Positions 27,188-35,571 of a DNA stretch of 46,348 nucleotides are shown piece after piece (position 1 is the stretch's first letter; the number at the start of each line of letters is the position of its first letter). Source of the DNA: Pseudoalteromonas denitrificans DSM 6059. Lineage in GTDB: Bacteria > Pseudomonadota > Gammaproteobacteria > Enterobacterales > Alteromonadaceae. The stretch lies in NCBI RefSeq assembly GCF_900112265.1, contig NZ_FOLO01000046.1:1-46348 (forward strand), written 5' to 3'. The notes under the pieces were generated by a model. That model did not search any database, was not told the origin of the DNA, and worked only from the letters and a program-made list of their open reading frames with translations. A program made the position numbers and the translations under genes.

Positions 27188-28447
27188 CTAATAATTTATG
27201 GTTAATGTCTCTGAGCTATTTTTTAAATTAGATAAGTCAGAAATAATAAATTCATCATTTGGTTTTGCACCTGAAGAAATTTCAATAAAGCGGCCTGCTT
27301 GGCGACCGAGTTTTAAATGTTTTAACTGTGCATTTTGACCATTTTCAGCAAGATGGTATAAGCTAACTTGTGTGCTGGCTTTTGCATTGGCAGGGCGCTT
27401 AATATAAGTCACTTTCTTTAATGTTTCAGCGATTACAATACCATCTACATTTAACTGCGGCCTTGCACTTGCTGGTAGGTTTTGAGGTAAATAAACCTCT
27501 ATGTTAACTGTGTTATTTTCAACAATCGGGTCTATTCGTGCGACTGTCCCCTCTATTTTGTCTCGACGTGTATCTATGATCACACGTTGACCTATTTCTA
27601 TTTGTTGCGCTTGGCTTTGTGGTATACGAATTAATGCTATTAAATCAGTAACACTGCCAATTAATGCTATTTCTTGCCCTGAAGCTAAACTTTGGCCCAG
27701 TTCCACAGATAAACGTTGTAATACACCATCAAATCCTGCTTTTACAGTAAGTCGATCTAATCGTGCTTGTGCAATATTAAGCTGCCCTTGCTGTTGTTTA
27801 ATGCGCTCTTGCTGAATGTTTACTGCCTCTTTATGCACTAAAACAAGCTGTTCCATTCGTTGTTTTAGAATTGTAATACGTTTTCCTAGCTGCTTTTCAT
27901 TTAGCACAGTTTGTTGAAAAGTAAGTTGAGTGACGATACCTTTTTTAACTAATTGCTCTTGTGCAATACGCTTTAAGGTTGCAGTTTCAAAGCTTGCTGT
28001 TATTTGTGCCAAAGTGGCACTTTCATTTAAAGTTTCACGTTGATTATTTAATTTAAGCTGACGGAGATTAGCCATTTTTTGTGCTAGTTCTTGCTGAGCA
28101 TTATCAACAAGCTGTGCAAGTTCCGGATTTTCAAGCCTAACAATAATACTATCGGCTCTAACACTCGCGCCTGGTTTTAATACTATTTCTTTTACAGTAG
28201 CTCGAGTTAATGTTGTGATCAGCTGTTGTTTATCTGACTTTAAGATACCATATCCTTCAATACTCACCTCTAAGTCACCTTGCAGTACTTTCTCCACTAA
28301 AATATCATTTCTTGAAACTGAAACTGAACCAACAGATTGGTTAGCCCAAAAAATTAAAAAAACGAAACAGGTAAATGCAGCGAGTCCAATTTGATATTTA
28401 GAATTTAATAACAAGTTTCTTTTTTGTTGTTTTTTTACAATATCCAT
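27188..28447 (-). CDS. HlyD/MacA-type periplasmic adaptor protein
   Basis: The 419-residue membrane fusion protein has a short cytoplasmic start and one helix (about residues 18-36). A lipoyl-like domain follows (GILKSDKQQLITTLTRATV, then VKEIVLKPGASVRADSIIVRL). After it come a long helical hairpin (about 110-235, many Gln/Lys heptads), the second lipoyl half (LTVKAGFDGVLQRLSVELGQSL) and beta-barrel and membrane-proximal domains. It would link the permeases to an outer-membrane channel; no TolC gene is in the window. It is the first gene behind the sigma-54 promoter at 28488-28503. Confidence 0.92.
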   Translation of the reverse strand: MDIVKKQQKRNLLLNSKYQIGLAAFTCFVFLIFWANQSVGSVSVSRNDILVEKVLQGDLEVSIEGYGILKSDKQQLITTLTRATVKEIVLKPGASVRADSIIVRLENPELAQLVDNAQQELAQKMANLRQLKLNNQRETLNESATLAQITASFETATLKRIAQEQLVKKGIVTQLTFQQTVLNEKQLGKRITILKQRMEQLVLVHKEAVNIQQERIKQQQGQLNIAQARLDRLTVKAGFDGVLQRLSVELGQSLASGQEIALIGSVTDLIALIRIPQSQAQQIEIGQRVIIDTRRDKIEGTVARIDPIVENNTVNIEVYLPQNLPASARPQLNVDGIVIAETLKKVTYIKRPANAKASTQVSLYHLAENGQNAQLKHLKLGRQAGRFIEISSGAKPNDEFIISDLSNLKNSSETLTINY

Positions 28448-28487
28448 TTATTTCTAGCTCTAGAAAACATCTTCATATCTAGATATA

Positions 28488-28503
28488 ACAAGGATTGTGC
28501 CAA
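28488..28503 (-). promoter_or_regulatory. Sigma-54 promoter of the exporter operon
   Basis: On the minus strand ttggcacaatccttgt matches TGGCAC-N5-TTGCW at all but one base (GT for GC), with the GG and G at the proper 12-base offset. Transcription would start near 28477, about 30 bases before the adaptor ATG. A sigma-54 response regulator is encoded just upstream, which fits. Confidence 0.75.
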
Positions 28504-28562
28504 AATTAATTTAATTAAATAACAACAACTTAAATTTAAAGCATTAAACATGTGATGAGTTC

Positions 28563-28582
28563 CAGTCCGATACCGGACTGGT
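28563..28582. promoter_or_regulatory. Perfect palindrome, probable response-regulator binding site
   Basis: Arms ccagtccg and cggactgg are exact inverted repeats separated by four bases. The centre is about 95 bases upstream of the predicted sigma-54 start, a typical enhancer position. There is no T run on either side, so it is not a good terminator for the kinase gene that ends at 28614. It is GC-rich compared with its surroundings. Confidence 0.6.
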
Positions 28583-28613
28583 TAAGTTCAATATCGAAAT
28601 GAAAAAATTAGAA

Positions 28614-29897
28614 TTATTTTATTGGTAAGTTTATGGAAACTGTAACACCTGCATCTGTATTATTGATCAATTCAATACTCCCTTCATGCTGTTCTATGAT
28701 ATTTCTACAAAAACTCAAGCCTATCCCCTGCCCTTTTTGCTTAGTGGTAAACAAGGGCACAAATAAGTTGTCAAAGTTGGCAAAACCATGGCCATTATCT
28801 ATCACCTGAATAAGATGTAGCCCCTTAATTTCATTAATTGTCATTGCTATTTTATCTGCGCCCGCTTCATTAGCATTTTTTATAAGGTTGATCAGAACTT
28901 GTTCTAAAAATGCTTGGTCAGCCCAGAGCCACTCAACAGAAGCTGATACTTGTAATTCAAGTCCAGAAAATAACCCTTTTAAACGCTCAATAAATTGATT
29001 TACTCTGAGTTGCTGGCAATTTAAATTTAATTTTTGAGAAAGAAAAGAATAGCGACTAATAAAATCTTGTAAATGATGGCACCGTTCAGATATAACAGCT
29101 AAAGCTTTTTGATCTCGCTCTGACTCACTACGTATTACTAAGCTTTCAGCAAGAGAAGAAACCGGCGTGAGTGAGTTGCGAATCTCATGACCCATAACGC
29201 GAATAATTTGCTGCCAGGCATTTTGCTGGCTTAAACGCAATGCAGACTCAATATTAGTAAATACAAGTAATAAATTTGATTCGGCGTTATCTATAAATTC
29301 ACTTTGGCTGATTTGCCATTGCTGATTATTATGATGCTTATCAGCATCAAGTTGCCAATTATTATCCTTCTTTGTTAATCCGAGCAATTTTAATGATGCA
29401 TGTCGATACATTTGCCAAGGTTGCTCATATAACAAGGTAAATGCACCATTAGCATAAGCTAATTGATTTTTTTGATTAAAAACTAAAATGGGGGTATTTA
29501 GTTGATCTATCAATTGATAAACCAAAAAAGCATGTTGGTCATAACGAGACTTTTGAGTAAGTAACTGTTCACTTAAGGTTTTTAATTCTTGATGAAACTC
29601 CCCAACCTTCCCCTTTTCAAACTCAGGTTTTGCATATTGATTGTAGTCTTCCAAGCGAACAGCTTCTATTTGCAGTAAACCTCTTTCAAAAGCTGCCATA
29701 ATACGATGCATGAATCTATAACAACAAAACCCCAATATAATTAAAAACATGCCAGAAGCTATTATTACATCCCACCCCCCCCAATGATGCTCAATTAGAA
29801 TATAGCTAAACAAGCCAACAATCAGGAATAATAAAATGCAAAACCTTCGAAAAATATAACTCTCTAAGGACTTACTTTTTAGGAAATTCATGCTCAT
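28614..29897 (-). CDS. Membrane sensor histidine kinase
   Basis: The 427-residue kinase has two N-terminal helices with a very short outside loop (LLFLIVGLFSYILIEHHWGGWDVIIASGMFLII), a HAMP/PAS-like region (PILVFNQKNQLAYANGAFTLLYE), the H-box IIRVMGHEIRNSLTPV, N-box NLIKNANEA, G1 DNGHGF and G2 KGQGIGLSFC. The small extracytoplasmic loop suggests it senses a membrane event rather than a soluble ligand, as in intramembrane-sensing kinases of envelope-stress systems. It overlaps the response regulator gene by 26 bases and precedes the exporter operon. Confidence 0.93.
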   Translation of the reverse strand: MSMNFLKSKSLESYIFRRFCILLFLIVGLFSYILIEHHWGGWDVIIASGMFLIILGFCCYRFMHRIMAAFERGLLQIEAVRLEDYNQYAKPEFEKGKVGEFHQELKTLSEQLLTQKSRYDQHAFLVYQLIDQLNTPILVFNQKNQLAYANGAFTLLYEQPWQMYRHASLKLLGLTKKDNNWQLDADKHHNNQQWQISQSEFIDNAESNLLLVFTNIESALRLSQQNAWQQIIRVMGHEIRNSLTPVSSLAESLVIRSESERDQKALAVISERCHHLQDFISRYSFLSQKLNLNCQQLRVNQFIERLKGLFSGLELQVSASVEWLWADQAFLEQVLINLIKNANEAGADKIAMTINEIKGLHLIQVIDNGHGFANFDNLFVPLFTTKQKGQGIGLSFCRNIIEQHEGSIELINNTDAGVTVSINLPIK

Positions 29898-31254
29898 ACT
29901 TTTCCAAGCGACGATATAAAGATGATTTTGTTAAACCTAATAATTTTGCAGCTTGTGGCACACTTGAATTTGTAATACCGAGCGCTTGTTTAATGAGTTT
30001 TATTTCAGCTTTTTCTAAAGTCATCAAAGGTAGCGCTTGCTCTGATTTATTTGATGATAAAGGAAGTTCATTTACAGTTAATTTTTGTGCACCTTTATCG
30101 ACTAAAGGGTCTACAATAAATAATAATACCGCTCGCTCCATTAAATGACTCAATTCTCGTATATTACCAGGCCATCGATATTCCAATAATGCTTGTTTCG
30201 CACAATCGCTTAATTTAGGTTCTGCTTTATGATATTTCGTAGCATAATGATGAATAAAATACTCAGCTAAAGGCACAATATCATCAAGCCTTTCATTTAA
30301 TGAAGGCACTCTAAACTCTAAGGTATTTAAACGATAAAACAGATCTTCCCGAAAACGTTCCTCTGAGATTAGTTTTTCAAAATTACCATTTGAGGCACTA
30401 ATAATACGGATATTTGTTTGTTCTGTTTGACTTGAACCTAACACCTCATATTCACCAGATTCTACAACTCTTAGTAGCTTAGCTTGCTGAGACATAGGAA
30501 TATTGGCAATTTCATCTAAAAATAGCGTGCCTTGCTTAGCCAATTCAAAACGTCCTATTCGGCTAGATTTAGCATCGGTAAAAGCACCCTTTTTATGACC
30601 AAACATTTCACTTTCAAATAATGATTCTGAAATAGCCCCCATATTGACGCCAATAAAAGGCCCTGATTGTCTTGAAGATAAATCATGGATTTGTCTCGCT
30701 AGTTGACTTTTACCTGTACCATTATCTCCAGTCAATAAAATAGCAACATCTGTTGTAGCGACGCTTTGGATTTGCATCATCAATTGCTGCATGCAAGCAG
30801 ATCGCCATACATATTCATCTTGCTTTATTGGCTCTAATCTTTGCTGTAACTTTTGATTTTGTACTTTTAAACCAGCCATAGAAAGCTGGTGTTCGATGAT
30901 TTGTAATAACCTTTGGTTTTTCCATGGCTTTTCTATAAAGTCACCAGCACCTAACTGCATGGCCTTTACAGCTAAAGCAACATTTGACCAAGCAGTCATA
31001 GCAACCGCAGGAATATTTAAGTCTGACTTTTTAATCCAAGCTAAAAGCTCTAGCCCTTCTTCACCCGAAGTTGTATCAAGTGAATAATTCATATCAAGCA
31101 AAATCATATCTATTTTATTATTTTTTATAAGATCTTTTGCCTGATAAGGACTATCGGCTTCTAATACCATATAGTCATTATCTTCTAAAACAAAACTAGC
31201 ACTAAGGCGAATATCGGGGCGATCATCAACAACTAAAATACATGCTTTACTCAT
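29872..31254 (-). CDS. Sigma-54-dependent response regulator
   Basis: The 460-residue regulator has a receiver domain with VVDDRPDIR and Asp54 in MILLDMNYS, an AAA+ domain with Walker A GDNGTGKS and Walker B GTLFLDEIANIP, and a Fis-type helix-turn-helix (VPQAAKLLGLTKSSLYRRLEKY). The sigma-54 contact loop reads GAFTDA (223-228) instead of GAFTGA, a natural variant. It probably drives the promoter at 28488-28503 through the palindrome at 28563-28582. Its gene comes before and overlaps its kinase partner. Confidence 0.93.
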   Translation of the reverse strand: MSKACILVVDDRPDIRLSASFVLEDNDYMVLEADSPYQAKDLIKNNKIDMILLDMNYSLDTTSGEEGLELLAWIKKSDLNIPAVAMTAWSNVALAVKAMQLGAGDFIEKPWKNQRLLQIIEHQLSMAGLKVQNQKLQQRLEPIKQDEYVWRSACMQQLMMQIQSVATTDVAILLTGDNGTGKSQLARQIHDLSSRQSGPFIGVNMGAISESLFESEMFGHKKGAFTDAKSSRIGRFELAKQGTLFLDEIANIPMSQQAKLLRVVESGEYEVLGSSQTEQTNIRIISASNGNFEKLISEERFREDLFYRLNTLEFRVPSLNERLDDIVPLAEYFIHHYATKYHKAEPKLSDCAKQALLEYRWPGNIRELSHLMERAVLLFIVDPLVDKGAQKLTVNELPLSSNKSEQALPLMTLEKAEIKLIKQALGITNSSVPQAAKLLGLTKSSLYRRLEKYEHEFPKK

Positions 31255-31362
31255 TTATAAACCTAATTACTTGACTAAAAATAAACATTGAATTTTAAGC
31301 TAACTTTATCATTAGTCATTAGAATAATCAGAATTAGTTTATATTTATACGGATGACAAAAG

Positions 31363-32487
31363 CTATTTTTCTTGCAATAAAACAGCGTCATTCATACTAA
31401 CAGGTGGCGCTAAATAATAGCCTTGAATAATACTCGCGGGTGCAATTTTTTGAGCTTGTACAACTTGTTGATAGGATTCAACACCAGAGAACACAATACG
31501 TGTACCCAAGTTTTGTGAAAGGGGTTTAATTAAAATTTGATTATTTGGACTCAGGTTTATTGCGTTACTTGAACTACCCAAAGCACTAAATTTCACCTCA
31601 TCAATTAACAAAGGCAAACCTTTAAGTGATTTTAAATCTCCCCTATATCCATCAATAGCTAGCTGAAAACCATGAGTTTTAAATTTACATAACAACTCAA
31701 TTGCTTTTACTGAAGATGAGAAGTAAGCCTCATTTGAAAATTCCAGAGTAAATTTATATGCGTCCATGCAGGAGTTTTTTACAAAATCAAACATAAGATC
31801 AAACAAACTATATTTTTCAATATTATAAAGTGATAAATTAATTGATAAGCGATAGTCTTTAAATGCAGGTAAAAGTTCAGCTAAACGTTTAAAAAATACA
31901 TTGCTAAAAACTTCCATCATTGAAAAGTTTTCTATTGCCTTAATCACAGTCAAGGTATCAAGCCTTATGCCCTTGTGTTGAAATCGAACTAAACACTCAA
32001 AACCCCATAAAGTATCCGTTTTAGCAATATATTGTGGTTGAAACTCTATCGACAAAGCATCTCTACGATTTAAAAGTGCGAAAATAAATTTCTGATCAAC
32101 TAACTGTTGTGTGTATTGATTTTTATTAACACTAAATATGTCATTAAAATCATGCAAAGTAACAGGTTTCTTTAATGTAGCAAGTAAATTACAAGGTACA
32201 AAATTAGGTGCATTCTCACCATCATTTAACATTAAAACTAATTGCCCTTTAAAACCTATTCCTAACAGCCAACTTGCTAAATCAACATCTTCAAAATCTG
32301 ATAAAGACAAAATAAATAAGTTAAATGCATGATTTGGTTCTGCTAATTTTGACTGCGCTTCCTTTATAGTTTCACACACCTCTACCTGGCCGGCCCATAA
32401 ATATTGCACACACTTATCAGTTGTTATGCGATTTATAGCATCACTATCAAGTAAAATAACACCCGTTATTTGAGATTTTAACTCCAT
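31363..32487 (-). CDS. REC-like plus degenerate EAL domain protein
   Basis: The 374-residue protein has a receiver-like N-terminal part (about 1-115) without a recognisable phospho-acceptor (the strand reads LFILSLSDF) but with a KKP motif, then an EAL-type domain (about 135-374). Residues corresponding to active-site positions that are kept: Glu164 (ECL), Asn217, Glu249, Asp279, Lys299, Glu337 and Gln355 (QGY). Two metal-site aspartates are lost: DD reads DG (280) and K-x-D reads KFS (301). It is therefore more likely a c-di-GMP sensor or protein-interaction module than an active phosphodiesterase. It lies 108 bases upstream of the response regulator on the same strand. Confidence 0.85.
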   Translation of the reverse strand: MELKSQITGVILLDSDAINRITTDKCVQYLWAGQVEVCETIKEAQSKLAEPNHAFNLFILSLSDFEDVDLASWLLGIGFKGQLVLMLNDGENAPNFVPCNLLATLKKPVTLHDFNDIFSVNKNQYTQQLVDQKFIFALLNRRDALSIEFQPQYIAKTDTLWGFECLVRFQHKGIRLDTLTVIKAIENFSMMEVFSNVFFKRLAELLPAFKDYRLSINLSLYNIEKYSLFDLMFDFVKNSCMDAYKFTLEFSNEAYFSSSVKAIELLCKFKTHGFQLAIDGYRGDLKSLKGLPLLIDEVKFSALGSSSNAINLSPNNQILIKPLSQNLGTRIVFSGVESYQQVVQAQKIAPASIIQGYYLAPPVSMNDAVLLQEK

Positions 32488-32602
32488 TTAATCAAACCTT
32501 AAATCAATGACAATAGCTCCTTTATGGATAGCATAGATTCACTAATTTTCCAGCTTGAATACTCAAAACAAAAATGTTTCTCTCTAATAAATACCTCTAC
32601 AA

Positions 32603-33055
32603 TTAAATCACTTTGAGATATAAGCTTTCTATTTGGTTTTCCGAAAAAACGCGAATGCCATTTTCTTCTAAAAGTTTAGCTGTTAGCCCTAAACCAGATA
32701 CTTTTACACCTTGATGTGAACCATCGTATATTTCATTTCGTCCACACGAAGGGCTCCCTTCTTTTAATAAAGCAAATTTAATTTGGTTTTTTGTACAGAT
32801 AGATAAAGCTTTCTTTGCGCCTAATTCAAACTCTTTTGTTACATCATCACCTGAAACAGTTAATACTGAGCCATCGGATACAATTTCAGCAGCATCTCTT
32901 GGAATAGGTAACCCACCAGCAACCTCAGGACAAAAAGAAATAATACGCCCTTGTTGTTGCCACAGGGTCAACAATTTATGTAACAAAGGCTTGCTTGAAC
33001 CATCATAGCGAACAGGCTCTCCCAGTAAGCAACTAGATACTAAAATTTTATTCAT
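32603..33055 (-). CDS. DUF523 family protein
   Basis: The 150-residue protein opens MNKILVSSCLLGEPVRYDG and has the family motifs FCPEVAGGLPIPRDAAEI and LLKEGSPSCG. DUF523 (YbbK-type) proteins have conserved cysteines (CLLG, CPE, SPSCG) that may bind a metal or iron-sulfur centre; the function is not settled. Members often sit next to photolyase-related genes (DUF1722), which are not present here. The start ATG has the ribosome site AAGGAG. Confidence 0.88.
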   Translation of the reverse strand: MNKILVSSCLLGEPVRYDGSSKPLLHKLLTLWQQQGRIISFCPEVAGGLPIPRDAAEIVSDGSVLTVSGDDVTKEFELGAKKALSICTKNQIKFALLKEGSPSCGRNEIYDGSHQGVKVSGLGLTAKLLEENGIRVFSENQIESLYLKVI

Positions 33056-33080
33056 TTAATCTCCTTGTTATTTAAAACAA

Positions 33081-33105
33081 AAAACCCCGCTAACGGCGGG
33101 GCTTT
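33081..33105 (-). terminator. Rho-independent terminator after the dsbA pair
   Basis: On the minus strand ccccgc pairs with gcgggg (33085-33090 with 33096-33101) over a five-base loop, followed by a run of T. It separates the dsbA genes from the DUF523 gene, which therefore has its own promoter. Confidence 0.85.
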
Positions 33106-33155
33106 AATTTATCCCAATTAAAAACAGAGATAACACTACAGAGTCAATTTCCAGC

Positions 33156-33794
33156 TTATTTTGCCGCTAAATAACGAATAAGTTCATTCATAGTTTCAGC
33201 TGAACTAACCCCTGACTTATTACCTAAAAGTAATTTATATTTACCATTAACGATAAAAGTAGGCACACTATTTAAACCCCCTTTATTTTTAAAATAATCT
33301 TGATCTTTCTTCATTTTTGAAGCCATAGTACGAACAGAAAAACTTTTATAGAACTTGTCGAATTTTGCCGCATCAACACCTTCAGCTACAAAAATGTCTT
33401 TCACATCAGCCACACTATTAAATTTATTACGCTTCCCATGATAATGATTAAATAACGCAGCAATAATTTTATCTTTTTGAGGTAAAGCTCCTGCTGTAGC
33501 TAATGCTTGAGACAACATCTGCTGATTTTCTGCTGTGCGCCCGCCCATAAAGTCTACATGGCTTTTTTTAAATTTAATATTTTTGCCTAACATAGGCTTT
33601 AAGTCAGCAAGCAAACTTTCGAAATTATTACATGCAGGACAATAAAAAGAAAAAAACTCTTTTACTTCGGGTTTACTAGTTGCACGTTCAGAAACAACTT
33701 CATAGTGCACTCCTTCCTTATATTGCACTGGAGCAGCCGCGACTGTTAATGGCATTAATAATGCAATTAATGCTGCCTTTATAATTGTTTTCAT
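33156..33794 (-). CDS. dsbA: DsbA-like thiol:disulfide oxidoreductase with CPAC site
   Basis: The 212-residue periplasmic protein has a signal peptide (MKTIIKAALIALLMPLTVAA) and a thioredoxin fold with the DsbA helical insertion. The active site is Cys52-Pro-Ala-Cys55 where standard DsbA has CPHC; the cis-proline loop is VPTFIVNGKY. It is the second of two tandem dsbA paralogues, 21 bases after the first. Loss of the histidine should lower the oxidising strength. It is probably co-transcribed with srkA and the other dsbA, ending at the terminator at 33081-33105. Confidence 0.9.
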   Translation of the reverse strand: MKTIIKAALIALLMPLTVAAAPVQYKEGVHYEVVSERATSKPEVKEFFSFYCPACNNFESLLADLKPMLGKNIKFKKSHVDFMGGRTAENQQMLSQALATAGALPQKDKIIAALFNHYHGKRNKFNSVADVKDIFVAEGVDAAKFDKFYKSFSVRTMASKMKKDQDYFKNKGGLNSVPTFIVNGKYKLLLGNKSGVSSAETMNELIRYLAAK

Positions 33795-33815
33795 TTTAAC
33801 TCCAAAATTTAAAAA

Positions 33816-34439
33816 TTATTTTTTTAATAAAAAAGTAATTAGATCATCAAGCTCTTGTTGGCTTTTTAACTTATTAACATTAACTTTATATTTTCCGTTT
33901 ACTATAAAAGTAGGAACTCCCGTTAAAGCTCCCATTTTTGAATATTTGTTTTGTGCATCTACCATTTCCTTCTCACCGAGTATGACTGGCATGCTAGATA
34001 ATAAAGCATCAAAATCTTTTGTACTTACACCATTTTCAGCTAATAAATTACTCACATCTTTCATATTTGAAAAAGTAGCGCGCTGGCGATGAATATAGTT
34101 AAAAATAGCATCAGAAACTTGATGTTCTTTTGCTTGTTGTTTAGCAATTAAATACGCATACGACAAATTACTTTGCAATGCAGCTGACTTACCGCCTAAA
34201 AAATTCACATGGCTTTTAATAAAAGGCACTCCTTTTGGTAAGTTTTTTTCAATGCCTTTAGCAACCGGTTCCATTTTAAAGCAATGCCCACAAAAAAATG
34301 AAAAGAACTCCATGACTTCTGGCTTCGCACTTTTATCTGTATTTAATTCTGTATACTGCTCACCATTTTGAAATTGTGATGCAAAAGCCATTACTGGCAT
34401 ACACATAATGAATAAACCGAGTTTTAATTTTTTTATCAT
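33816..34439 (-). CDS. dsbA: DsbA-like thiol:disulfide oxidoreductase with CGHC site
   Basis: The 207-residue secreted paralogue has a signal peptide ending MPVMAFA, then FFSFFCGHCFKMEP with Cys50-Gly-His-Cys53, a dipeptide typical of eukaryotic protein disulfide isomerase rather than DsbA, and the cis-proline loop VPTFIVNGKY. The start is ATG 34439 with a GAGA site; a TTG six codons earlier is less likely. It follows srkA by 23 bases, the operon order known from E. coli (yihE-dsbA). Two paralogues may divide work on different substrates. Confidence 0.9.
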   Translation of the reverse strand: MIKKLKLGLFIMCMPVMAFASQFQNGEQYTELNTDKSAKPEVMEFFSFFCGHCFKMEPVAKGIEKNLPKGVPFIKSHVNFLGGKSAALQSNLSYAYLIAKQQAKEHQVSDAIFNYIHRQRATFSNMKDVSNLLAENGVSTKDFDALLSSMPVILGEKEMVDAQNKYSKMGALTGVPTFIVNGKYKVNVNKLKSQQELDDLITFLLKK

Positions 34440-34462
34440 TGTATTCTCTTTAATCAAAATAT

Positions 34463-35443
34463 TTAAAAATTTGGTAATAAACTTAACGGGGGCTCATCTA
34501 AGGCCGACAATTGTTCTTTGAGTGCCAATATTTGTTGCTCCCAGTATTTGTCTTCAGCAAACCACGAAAAGTTCCGCGGAAAAGCAGGGTCTTGCCAACG
34601 CTTTGCTAACCACCCCATATAATGGATCATACGCATTGCTCTCAATGGTTCGATCAAAATTAACTCATTATGATCAAAATCACAAAATTCTTCATAAGCA
34701 CCGACCATAGTATCTAACTGTAGGATTTGCTCTTGCCTGTCGCCACTTAACATCATCCATAAATCTTGTATTGCAGGTCCCATACGACTGTCATCTAAAT
34801 CAACAAACATTAAACCTTGCTGTGTCCACAGAATATTGCCTGCATGGCAGTCTCCATGCAAGCGAATTGTATTAATTGTATTGTAACTATTTTTAACCCG
34901 CTCAATAACTTGATCTAAAATTGTCATAAAAGCAGTTTCTAGAGAACGAGAAATCAAACCGCTTTGAATTAAATGTTGCTTTGCATCTATCAGGTATTCC
35001 TGAATGTTTATTTCCCGTCTATGTTGAAAAGGTTTTGCTTTTGCCGTCTGATGTAACCGACCGATAAATCGCCCTAAAACTTCCAGTTGCTCTAGATTAT
35101 CAACTTCAAAAATTCGTCCGCCAACACTTGGAAATAAAGTAAACAAATAACCTTTATATTCAAATAAACTTTTACCATCTTTAATAATAGGTGCAACAGC
35201 AGGTACTTCAGCATTTGCTAATTCAAATGTAAACTCATGCTCTTCTTCAATTTCATATCGATCCCACCTTTGTGGCCGATAAAATTTAACCACATATCGC
35301 AAACCATCTTCAGCTTTAAATTGATAAACTCGATTTTCATAGCTATTTAATGGCAGTAAACCTGATTCAGGGTATATGCCTATGCTTTCAATCGCATCTA
35401 AAATAAAGTCAGGCGTAAGGTCAGTAAAACTAAATTGATTCAT
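34463..35443 (-). CDS. srkA: Stress response kinase A (YihE family)
   Basis: The 326-residue cytoplasmic aminoglycoside-phosphotransferase-fold Ser/Thr kinase has a start like the family (FTDLTPDFILDAIESIGI), the ATP-side YVVKFYRP, the catalytic IRLHGDCHAGNILW and the metal-binding FVDLDDSRMG. In E. coli SrkA counters stress-induced death and is encoded just before dsbA, both under CpxR. The same order here supports the call; I could not identify a CpxR site with confidence. Length and motifs are intact. Confidence 0.95.
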   Translation of the reverse strand: MNQFSFTDLTPDFILDAIESIGIYPESGLLPLNSYENRVYQFKAEDGLRYVVKFYRPQRWDRYEIEEEHEFTFELANAEVPAVAPIIKDGKSLFEYKGYLFTLFPSVGGRIFEVDNLEQLEVLGRFIGRLHQTAKAKPFQHRREINIQEYLIDAKQHLIQSGLISRSLETAFMTILDQVIERVKNSYNTINTIRLHGDCHAGNILWTQQGLMFVDLDDSRMGPAIQDLWMMLSGDRQEQILQLDTMVGAYEEFCDFDHNELILIEPLRAMRMIHYMGWLAKRWQDPAFPRNFSWFAEDKYWEQQILALKEQLSALDEPPLSLLPNF

Positions 35444-35466
35444 TGATTCACTTTTTATTAAAAAAT

Positions 35467-35500
35467 AAAAGCCATTAAATTTGTTTTAATGGCTTTTTTT
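35467..35500 (-). terminator. Bidirectional terminator between ccoG and srkA
   Basis: Stem gccattaaa (35471-35479) pairs with tttaatggc (35485-35493), extended by A on one side and T on the other, with T runs usable in either direction. It lies downstream of ccoG on the minus strand. A shorter copy-like hairpin, gccattaaatggc, follows at 35521-35533. Confidence 0.8.
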
Positions 35501-35571
35501 AATGTTTATTTTAAGATAATGCCATTAAATGGCTCTAATAGAAATGCACAGATATTCTGTTTCGTAGAAAC

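Noticed and set aside
28563..28582. Palindrome as a terminator for the kinase gene
   Set aside because: No T run follows on either strand; its distance to the sigma-54 promoter fits an enhancer better.
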